29,712 nt of DNA, from positions 1 to 29,712 of the IMG/VR virus record IMGVR_UViG_3300036719_000234; one strand, written 5' to 3'. Positions within the stretch are counted from its first letter, which is position 1, and every line of letters starts with the position of its first letter. The DNA comes from a virus. Shown here one piece after another: positions 25,070 through 29,712 of the stretch. The notes under the pieces were generated by a model, which ran no database searches, had not been told where the DNA came from, and saw only the letters and a list, made by a program, of their open reading frames with translations. The position numbers and the translations under genes were made by a program.

Positions 25070-27247
25070 ATTAAAAAGTTATTGAGAGTAGCATTGGTCT
25101 TATCCCTTGCTCTATTTCCCCTGCTTTTAATAATTGATAAAGCCCACGCAGCAGAAGGTTTAACTGCTCAGGTCTATAATGTACTAGGACAAAATGGTTC
25201 TCCCTACATACCCCAGGGAGCCTCTCCAGTCGTCACTACTAATGTACCCAACATTGACTTTCAGTGGGGTTCTGGGAGTGTCTTAGGTGGCCCTTCAGAG
25301 GATGTTATTGTGCGCTTTACAGGGTCAATTAGAAGTGATTCTACTCAAGAAATATCGTTTTTAGCAACAGCAGACGATGGAACAAGACTGTATATTGATG
25401 GAGTCTTAGTAGCAGATGACTGGCGTGATAAAGGCGGTGGAGGTACTATTAGTGACCCAATATCATTTACAGCAGGTGTTCCAAAAACAATAGAATTAAT
25501 GTATTATGAAAATGGCGGGGGAGCAAATGTATTCCTTCATTGGGATCAGTCTGGATCTATGGATATTATTCCAGCATCAGCATTTACTTCACAATCAGCA
25601 CCAGTAGTAAAAACAATAGGACCTCCAAGAAATTTAACTATTATTAGTGGAGAAACCTCAACAATATTAAACTGGGAAGCACCCGACACTGGTAACACAC
25701 AACCAGAAAGATATGCAATTAGTTTTAATTGTACTGGGTGCAATGGCTGGGGAATTGCTACTGGAAATGTTGGCGGACCAAATTCTTTAAATACAACAAT
25801 TACAATTGACCATTCCTTGCTAGATGGTCTTATGCCAGCAGGAACAGTATGGTCATTTCATATTAGATCAGATAACGATACCTTCTCCCTTTACTCTGCA
25901 AATTCAAATGTTGTTACTGGTTCTACATATGTAGCCCCTGCTCCAGAACCTACACCTACACCAGAACCTACACCTAGCGAAACATCAACTGTAACATCTG
26001 AAACATCAACTGCAACAACGCCTACACCAGAGCCATCACCTATTCCAACACCAACACCCGAAACAACAACTGTAACAACACCCAGCGAAACTACAACGGT
26101 TACAACTCCTACAGAAACAACAACTGTAACAACGCCTGCGCCTAGTGAAACAACAACTGTGACAATACCAACTGGGCCAACTGAAGCAGAAATTGCTGCA
26201 ACAACTGCAGCACAAGCAGCAGCACAGCAAGCAGAAGCAGCAAGAATACAGGCAGAAACAGCAGCATTGATTGCAGCCCAAGCAGCAGCAGCCCAAGCAG
26301 AGGCTGAAAGAATTGCAGCACTTCAAGCAGCACAAGAAGCAGAAAGAATTAAAGCAGAATTGGAACTAAAAGAAAAGGCTGACCGTGAAGCAGCAGAGAT
26401 TGAAGCAGCAAGAATTCAAGCAGAGATAGAAGCCCAAGAAGAAGCAGATCGCATTGCAGCAGAACTTAAAGAAGCAGAAGAAAAAGCAGAAGCAGAAGCA
26501 AAGGCAGAGGCTGAACGCATAGAGGCAGAGCGCATAGCGGAAGAAGAAAGACTTGCAGAAGAAGCAAAGGCAGAGGCTGAGCGTATAGCAGCAGAAGAAG
26601 AGGCTATCGCAGAAGCAAAGGCAAAGGCAGAGGCTGAGGCACTTGCAGAAGAAGAAAGAATTGCGGAAGAAGCAGAGGCAAAAGAATTAGAAGAAGAAAA
26701 GACTGCTGAAGAAGAAGCAAAAGCAGAAGAAGAAGAATTAAAAGAAATAATTGCAGATGCTAAAGACGGAAAAGAATTAACTGAAGAACAAACAGAAATT
26801 GTAGTGGCAGCATTGATAGAAAATCTTAAGCCAGGAGAATCTATTTCTGCAGCAGAAGTTCAGGCATCTGGAGTATCTTATGCAGATCTTCCAGCAGAGA
26901 CACCAATTGAAATTCGTACAGATGAAAATGGAAATGCATTAATTATTACAGCAGAGGTTGCTGCAAATGTAGAATTGGTTCAAGATCCAGGGGCACTGTT
27001 AGAAGCAGTTTTCACTGATCCAGGAGCAGCCTTAGCAGCCTTTGGAAGTATCGGTGCAGATATGACTGAAGAAGAAAGAGAAGAAGCAACAGACATGGTT
27101 GTGGCTACAGTAGTAGCAACAGGAGCAGCGATTAACGCAGCAGCAGTTGCAGCAGGAGGAGCAGCAGGAGGCTCTGGTGGTGGAGGAAGTTCTGGTGGAG
27201 GCTCAGGCAGCAATTCACCAGGTTCAAGAGGAGGAAGAAAATGGTAA
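25070..27247 (+). CDS. Secreted PA14 / FnIII / coiled-coil surface protein (probable ATT start)
   Basis: Read from ATT 25070, this is a 725-aa exported protein. AAGGAG (25058-25063) sits six bases before that ATT; the first standard codon in frame, TTG 25082, is 18 bases away and would remove the basic MKKLLR end of the signal peptide. Cleavage is expected after AHA (~27). Then come a PA14 domain (~30-170; FLATADDGTRLYIDGVLVAD, FLHWDQSG), an FnIII domain (~180-290) with CTGC, a Pro/Thr linker with repeated ETTTVTTP units (~295-370), a long Ala/Glu/Lys coiled coil (~370-560) and a C-terminal domain with a small hydrophobic helix and Gly/Ser tail ending GGRKW. PA14 binds glycans. It is probably anchored at or spans the envelope. 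Confidence 0.75.
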   Translation: MKKLLRVALVLSLALFPLLLIIDKAHAAEGLTAQVYNVLGQNGSPYIPQGASPVVTTNVPNIDFQWGSGSVLGGPSEDVIVRFTGSIRSDSTQEISFLATADDGTRLYIDGVLVADDWRDKGGGGTISDPISFTAGVPKTIELMYYENGGGANVFLHWDQSGSMDIIPASAFTSQSAPVVKTIGPPRNLTIISGETSTILNWEAPDTGNTQPERYAISFNCTGCNGWGIATGNVGGPNSLNTTITIDHSLLDGLMPAGTVWSFHIRSDNDTFSLYSANSNVVTGSTYVAPAPEPTPTPEPTPSETSTVTSETSTATTPTPEPSPIPTPTPETTTVTTPSETTTVTTPTETTTVTTPAPSETTTVTIPTGPTEAEIAATTAAQAAAQQAEAARIQAETAALIAAQAAAAQAEAERIAALQAAQEAERIKAELELKEKADREAAEIEAARIQAEIEAQEEADRIAAELKEAEEKAEAEAKAEAERIEAERIAEEERLAEEAKAEAERIAAEEEAIAEAKAKAEAEALAEEERIAEEAEAKELEEEKTAEEEAKAEEEELKEIIADAKDGKELTEEQTEIVVAALIENLKPGESISAAEVQASGVSYADLPAETPIEIRTDENGNALIITAEVAANVELVQDPGALLEAVFTDPGAALAAFGSIGADMTEEEREEATDMVVATVVATGAAINAAAVAAGGAAGGSGGGGSSGGGSGSNSPGSRGGRKW
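25942..26170 (+). repeat. Pro/Thr linker repeats
   Basis: Degenerate tandem units encode the linker of the PA14 protein: two close copies of a CCAGAACCTACACCTA unit, followed by several copies of GAAACAACAACTGTAACAAC with variable PT spacers. Copies differ at synonymous sites, so the array is not a recent slippage product. Such tracts often vary in unit number. Confidence 0.75.
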
Positions 27248-27420
27248 GAGTAATAAAAAATATAATGAAAGACCTAGTAGATCAGGCATGGACTCTTCTT
27301 GGAATGTTTATTGCCTGGGTTGTATTAGATGGTAGTGCAAAAACAATAGTTGGCTATGGAATCATGGCTACATTAGCACTTTGGATTATAACTAGTCCTA
27401 TTAGAAATAGAGAGGAGTAA
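27241..27420 (+). CDS. Two-helix small membrane protein (59 aa), holin candidate
   Basis: A 59-aa gene (ATG 27241) overlapping the PA14 gene's end by seven bases (ATGGTAA). It has a basic N terminus (MVRVIKNIMK), two hydrophobic helices (TLLGMFIAWVVL, then IVGYGIMATLALWIIT) joined by a short turn, and a charged end (RNREE). Two short TM segments and gene pairing with the next membrane protein fit a holin/antiholin pair. No endolysin lies nearby, so the holin role is inferred only. It could also be a partner for the exported proteins. Confidence 0.7.
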   Translation: MVRVIKNIMKDLVDQAWTLLGMFIAWVVLDGSAKTIVGYGIMATLALWIITSPIRNREE

Positions 27421-27422
27421 AC

Positions 27423-27722
27423 ATGAACAGTATTACAAATATTTGGAATATATTGATGCGTATTGTTGCAGTCTTTGCAGCAAATGCCCTTGCAGTTATT
27501 GGTGCAGGAGCAATTGCAGGAATCTCAGTAGCAAAAGCAATGACAGTTGCAGGCCTTAGCGCAGTAGCAGTAGTTGTTGAGAAGTTGGCTCGTGCATTTA
27601 TGGATGACGGTAGACTCACAAGAGATGAGATTAATGCAGCATTTTCCACCACAGACAAGAATGCAAAAACTGTGCAGGATGAAGCAGTTGAAAAACGCAG
27701 ATCAAAATCAAAGACAGTATAA
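27423..27722 (+). CDS. Putative holin-like membrane protein
   Basis: A 99-aa protein with GAGGAG before ATG 27423. It has one or two hydrophobic stretches (IVAVFAANALAVIGAGAIAG, then AMTVAGLSAVAVVV), with helix-breaking Gly, then a charged cytoplasmic-like C terminus (DDGRLTRDEINAAF ... EKRRSKSKTV). The DGRLTRDEINAAF segment resembles helical ends of actinophage holins. It lies directly behind another small membrane protein gene. Confidence in a membrane role is good, in holin function moderate. Confidence 0.6.
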   Translation: MNSITNIWNILMRIVAVFAANALAVIGAGAIAGISVAKAMTVAGLSAVAVVVEKLARAFMDDGRLTRDEINAAFSTTDKNAKTVQDEAVEKRRSKSKTV

Positions 27723-27742
27723 CTAAACATATTTGACCCTGT

Positions 27743-27771
27743 TTGACAGCCCCTCCTAGGGGTGGTATACT
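27743..27771 (+). promoter_or_regulatory. Consensus sigma70 promoter with palindrome in the spacer
   Basis: TTGACA (27743-27748), a 17-base spacer and TATACT (27766-27771) with an extended TGG (27763-27765). +1 is near 27778. The spacer holds CCCCT-CCT-AGGGG (27750-27762), a perfect 5-bp inverted repeat that could be an operator. It reads into the HslV-like gene, whose GGAGGGG site lies at 27788-27794. Confidence 0.85.
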
Positions 27772-27801
27772 TAAATATATCGCTTTGGGAGGGGTTTCTG
27801 C

Positions 27802-28332
27802 ATGACTTGTATTGCAGTCGTTCGTGATGAAATAAACAATAAGATCTTTATGGCTGGTGATCGTGGTGCTTCAGATGATGGTACTATTCTAGCACTTGAT
27901 GCACCAAAGGTTTGGAAGTCTGGCCCATACCTTATTGGGTATGCAGGATCAATGGATGGCGAAAGAATTAGATACAACTTTCATCCGACTGCTCCAACAG
28001 TTAAAGATACAGATAAGTTTATGCAAACCAAATTTATTAAAGAACTTAAAGAATTTTATAATGATTTCTGGGTAGACACTTCCAAAGACGGAGATCTTGG
28101 TTTGATTATCTGTATCCGTGGTCAAATCTATGAACACAGTTCTGCAGATATGTCTTTATCTAAATACACACTTCCATACCTTGCAATGGGGTCTGGTGCA
28201 GAATATGCTTATGGGGTTTTGTACGCAACAGATAAGCAGAAAAATGCAAGAAATCGTGTAATTTCAGCGGTATCAGCAGCAATTAAATTTAATCCATCTT
28301 GTATGGGTCCAGTTGACGTAGTAAGTGTTTAG
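27802..28332 (+). CDS. HslV/proteasome-beta-like Ntn hydrolase
   Basis: A 176-aa protein, the same length as bacterial HslV. It starts MT, so Met removal would expose catalytic Thr1. The other proteasome-fold landmarks fit (numbered from Thr1): Asp19 in FMAGDRGAS, Lys35 in DAPKVWKSG, the GYAGSMD turn near 45-51, Ser130 in AMGSGAEYAYGVLYA, and a C-terminal strand with GPVDVVSV. Such enzymes cut peptide bonds inside a closed chamber and normally need an unfolding ATPase (HslU, Mpa). None is encoded here. It has its own consensus promoter and strong ribosome site. The cytoplasmic target might be host regulators or phage head precursors. Confidence 0.8.
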   Translation: MTCIAVVRDEINNKIFMAGDRGASDDGTILALDAPKVWKSGPYLIGYAGSMDGERIRYNFHPTAPTVKDTDKFMQTKFIKELKEFYNDFWVDTSKDGDLGLIICIRGQIYEHSSADMSLSKYTLPYLAMGSGAEYAYGVLYATDKQKNARNRVISAVSAAIKFNPSCMGPVDVVSV

Positions 28333-28341
28333 GGGTATACT
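28313..28341 (+). promoter_or_regulatory. Promoter for a leaderless transcript
   Basis: TTGACG (28313-28318), a 17-base spacer, TATACT (28336-28341). The expected +1, seven bases past the -10, is 28348, exactly the A of the next ATG. The -35 lies inside the end of the HslV-like gene. No ribosome site precedes that ATG. Confidence 0.75.
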
Positions 28342-28347
28342 TGTAAT

Positions 28348-28539
28348 ATGCATAAAGAAGATGATATAGAAGATGCAGAATTTGGTATCTGGTTAACAAG
28401 TGGTATTGAGCGGGGATGGATCTCAGACCCATACTGCAATACCCATGATGGTGGATACGAATATATGGATGAAGAAGAAAAACAAGAATGGGATGACGGT
28501 GGCGACCCATGTTGTCATGTAGTCCGTCTAATGATATAA
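28348..28539 (+). CDS. Small acidic conserved protein
   Basis: A 63-aa acidic protein (IWLTSGIERGWISDPYCNTH, DGGYEYMDEEEKQEWDDGGD, PCCHVVRL). The spaced Cys/His (CNTH, CCH) could bind a metal. From memory, similar short proteins with the GW-x-S-x-P-x-C-x-THDG and DPC-x-x-VVR patterns occur in actinobacteria and their phages, with no known role. There is no Shine-Dalgarno site; a promoter places +1 on the ATG, suggesting leaderless translation, which is common in actinobacteria. Confidence 0.7.
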   Translation: MHKEDDIEDAEFGIWLTSGIERGWISDPYCNTHDGGYEYMDEEEKQEWDDGGDPCCHVVRLMI

Positions 28540-28540
28540 G
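28512..28540 (+). promoter_or_regulatory. Candidate promoter overlapping a ribosome site
   Basis: TTGTCA (28512-28517), a 17-base spacer, TATAAG (28535-28540) with extended TGA. The -10 shares bases with the AAGGAG ribosome site (28538-28543) of the protease gene. Start would be near 28547, giving a leaderless mRNA for ATG 28548; the ribosome site would serve read-through mRNA. Confidence 0.45.
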
Positions 28541-28547
28541 GAGAAAA

Positions 28548-29351
28548 ATGAAAAAAATAGCAGTAGGGTTCGTAGCAGTAATCTTTTCAACAATGTTTCT
28601 AATGCCTTCACAAGCAGCAACTCCAAAGGCTTTAGTAATCATTGATTCATACTTTGATTCAAAGGTATACAATGCAGATGTAACTTGTATTACACTTGCA
28701 AATACAACATGTACAGATGTTGTAACAACACAAACTTCCTCACTTTCAAGTGAGATTAATCATGGAAATGCTATGGCTGAAGTTGCCAAGAAGCAAAATC
28801 AATCGCTATCAATTATTTTGTTGAGAGCAACAACCCCATCGTCAAAAACAGTTAATCCAGTAAATGCTGGAAATTTTATTGATGCTCTAAACTGGGTAAA
28901 CGCAAACTCCTCAAAAGTTGGAGCAGTTTCACTCTCACGATACTTTAATGGAAACAAGGCATGCTCTCCAGCAGCCGTCAACACTGCGCCATATGGTGGA
29001 GTTCGTGGAGCAGACAATACTATTCGCACTTTGATTTCTACGCTAAACTCAAAGGGTATTCCAGTATTTGTTTCAACTGGTAACAAGATGGGTGCAAAGG
29101 TTGACTATCCAGCATGCATTACAGACACAGTTTCTGTTAGCACTGGTGGAAGAAACTCACAAGGCAATATTGTTAGCGTTAACGCATTTGACATTAACAC
29201 TGATTACTTTGCTTCATCTGAAGTTGTAAGTTACACCTCAAATGTTTTTGGGCTAATCCCACAAACAACATCATCTGCTACCGTAGCAGTTGCTGCACAA
29301 TGGCTATCAACTGGAAATCTTTTAGACAAGGTTGTTCCAGTTAATAAGTAG
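28548..29351 (+). CDS. Secreted subtilisin-like (S8) serine protease
   Basis: A 267-aa protein from ATG 28548 (five bases after AAGGAG); ATG 28509 in frame would bury the signal peptide. The signal peptide MKKIAVGFVAVIFSTMFLMP-SQA is cleaved near residue 23. The subtilase triad is readable in order: D33 in ALVIIDSYFDS, H72 in INHGNAMAEVA, oxyanion N179 in PVFVSTGNK, and S242 in TTSSATVAVAAQW, which aligns with the GTSMATPHVA block of subtilisins. There is no propeptide, unlike bacterial secreted subtilases, and the GTS Gly is replaced by Thr. Two or four Cys may form disulfides (C47/C55, C139/C190). Probable location is outside the membrane or on the surface. It may trim surface proteins. Confidence 0.75.
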   Translation: MKKIAVGFVAVIFSTMFLMPSQAATPKALVIIDSYFDSKVYNADVTCITLANTTCTDVVTTQTSSLSSEINHGNAMAEVAKKQNQSLSIILLRATTPSSKTVNPVNAGNFIDALNWVNANSSKVGAVSLSRYFNGNKACSPAAVNTAPYGGVRGADNTIRTLISTLNSKGIPVFVSTGNKMGAKVDYPACITDTVSVSTGGRNSQGNIVSVNAFDINTDYFASSEVVSYTSNVFGLIPQTTSSATVAVAAQWLSTGNLLDKVVPVNK

Positions 29352-29358
29352 TAGGTTT

Positions 29359-29434
29359 TGGTCTGTAACTCAGTTGGTAGAGTGGCGAACTGTTAATTCG
29401 CAAGTCGTAGGATCGAGGCCTACCAGACCAGCCA
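29359..29434 (+). tRNA. tRNA-Asn (GTT), CCA encoded
   Basis: Acceptor TGGTCTG pairs with CAGACCA; D loop AGTTGGTA; anticodon stem GCGAA/TTCGC around CTGTTAA (anticodon GTT); T arm GTAGG/CCTAC. The discriminator G is followed by CCA. The T loop begins with A instead of T (position 54). It decodes AAC/AAU. Confidence 0.95.
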
Positions 29435-29435
29435 A

Positions 29436-29508
29436 GTCTCCATCGTCTAGGGGCCTAGGACGTTGCCCTTTCACGGCAGTAGCACGGGTTCAAATCCCGT
29501 TGGAGACA
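29436..29508 (+). tRNA. tRNA-Glu (TTC), CCA not encoded
   Basis: Acceptor GTCTCCA pairs with TGGAGAC; anticodon stem TTGCC/GGCAG (one T-G pair) around CTTTCAC (anticodon TTC); T arm ACGGG-TTCAAAT-CCCGT. Discriminator A is followed by CAA, so CCA must be added. It begins two bases after tRNA-Asn. It decodes GAA/GAG; GAA dominates in the coiled-coil genes here. Confidence 0.95.
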
Positions 29509-29512
29509 CAAT

Positions 29513-29586
29513 GCGGATATTGCATAGTGATAGTGCGTAACCTTGCCAAGGTTAATGTGCGGGTTTGATTCCCGCTATCCGCTCCA
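29513..29586 (+). tRNA. tRNA-Gly (GCC), CCA encoded
   Basis: Acceptor GCGGATA pairs with TATCCGC; D stem GCAT/GTGC with loop AGTGATA; anticodon stem TAACC/GGTTA around TTGCCAA (anticodon GCC); T arm GCGGG-TTTGATT-CCCGC; discriminator T then CCA. Position 19 is A and position 56 is T, a paired change of the usual G19-C56. Confidence 0.93.
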
Positions 29587-29591
29587 AAGTT

Positions 29592-29600
29592 TGGTATAAT
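29592..29600 (+). promoter_or_regulatory. Extended -10 promoter (TGGTATAAT)
   Basis: TGG-TATAAT six bases after the tRNA cluster; +1 near 29607, at the foot of a stable hairpin. There is no clear -35 in the upstream tRNA-Gly sequence. Confidence 0.6.
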
Positions 29601-29605
29601 AGTAT

Positions 29606-29626
29606 TGTACTGCCTACGGGGGTACA
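29606..29626 (+). promoter_or_regulatory. 5' leader hairpin with UACG tetraloop
   Basis: TGTAC (29606-29610) pairs with GTACA (29622-29626), and inside it CC-TACG-GG (29613-29620) forms a stable cUACGg tetraloop. It would begin at the transcript's first bases. No T tract follows, so it is not a terminator; 5'-end protection or regulation of the following gene is likely. Confidence 0.6.
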
Positions 29627-29655
29627 TTAACTTATTCGCTTGAAAGGGGAATAAA

Positions 29656-29712
29656 ATGGTAACACAGTTCGCAATGGATCTATTCAATGATCCTTTTTTT
29701 ATTGGCTTCAAC
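29656..29712 (+). CDS. 5' end of a gene, possible Hsp20-type small heat shock protein
   Basis: Only 19 codons are seen (MVTQFAMDLFNDPFFIGFN), running off the window. A good ribosome site (GAAAGGGGA) precedes the ATG. The DPFFIGF segment resembles the N terminus of phage-encoded Hsp20/IbpA chaperones (aromatic, with FVGFD-like wording), which lie near head genes in some large phages. With so few residues this is only a suggestion; the frame and start are well supported, the identity is not. Confidence 0.4.
   Translation, partial: MVTQFAMDLFNDPFFIGFN

Noticed and set aside
25942-26170. Tandem repeats as a possible origin or iteron array
   Set aside because: The repeats keep the reading frame and encode a PT linker, so they are protein repeats.
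26036-26335. Cys/Leu-rich minus-strand frames opposite the PA14 coiled coil
   Set aside because: They arise from GCA/CAA-rich coding read in reverse; they are not plausible proteins.
27750-27762. CCCCT-CCT-AGGGG as a terminator for the holin-like gene
   Set aside because: The stem is short with a three-base loop and no T tract follows; it sits between -35 and -10, so an operator is more likely.
28509-28547. Upstream ATG for the protease gene
   Set aside because: It would add 13 residues before the signal peptide and lies in the preceding gene; AAGGAG points to 28548.
1-29712. CRISPR array near the Cas4-like gene
   Set aside because: No regularly spaced direct repeats were seen and no Cas1/Cas2; the gene fits phage recombination nucleases.

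Overview
The window is a continuous, AT-rich, single-strand-coded stretch of a tailed double-stranded DNA phage. Every gene I can support is on the + strand, genes overlap or abut by 1-20 bases, and no integrase, repressor, CRISPR or IS element is visible. The best host guess is a low-GC planktonic actinobacterium of the Nanopelagicales (acI) type. It rests on an S-layer-like secreted protein ending in a basic Lys-rich tail typical, as I recall, of that group, an actinobacterial-looking small acidic protein, and probable leaderless transcription. This is inference; a search is needed to fix it.

Layout. (1) 1-9049, tail: the C-terminal part of a tape measure protein, a distal-tail-like protein, a 1506-aa hub/minor tail protein with a lectin-like insert, and four smaller fibre or baseplate proteins. 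(2) 9066-10280, small genes: a zinc ribbon, a MerR/excisionase-like HTH protein and two conserved small proteins. (3) 10273-20173, replication and recombination: DnaB-like helicase, CHC2/Toprim primase, a gp32-like ssDNA-binding protein, a bacterial-type DNA polymerase III alpha subunit (DnaE), MazG-like pyrophosphatase, RecA, a Holliday-junction-resolvase-like nuclease, a Cas4-like Fe-S nuclease and a RuvC-like resolvase, with small zinc proteins between them. (4) 20166-23207: small proteins, including DUF3310, a 50-aa HTH and a 42-aa membrane protein, then the terminase small and large subunits. (5) 23251-29351, the most unusual part: an S-layer-like exported protein, a strong terminator, a PA14/FnIII/coiled-coil exported protein that seems to start at ATT, two small membrane proteins (holin candidates), an HslV/proteasome-like Ntn hydrolase, a small acidic protein with a probable leaderless promoter, and an exported subtilisin-like protease. 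(6) 29359-29586: tRNA-Asn(GTT), tRNA-Glu(TTC) and tRNA-Gly(GCC), then a promoter, a 5' hairpin and the first 19 codons of a gene that may encode an Hsp20-type chaperone.

How it fits together. Helicase, primase, SSB and DnaE could form a largely self-sufficient fork, and RecA with three nucleases supports recombination-dependent replication and resolution of branched DNA before packaging by the terminase. Head genes (portal, capsid) and an endolysin are not in the window; given the tail-gene left end and the terminase at 21-23 kb, the contig may be circularly permuted, with head genes lying past the right end. The exported module at 23-29 kb carries its own promoters and looks like an accessory cassette acting at the host envelope. 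It is the main candidate for undescribed biology here.
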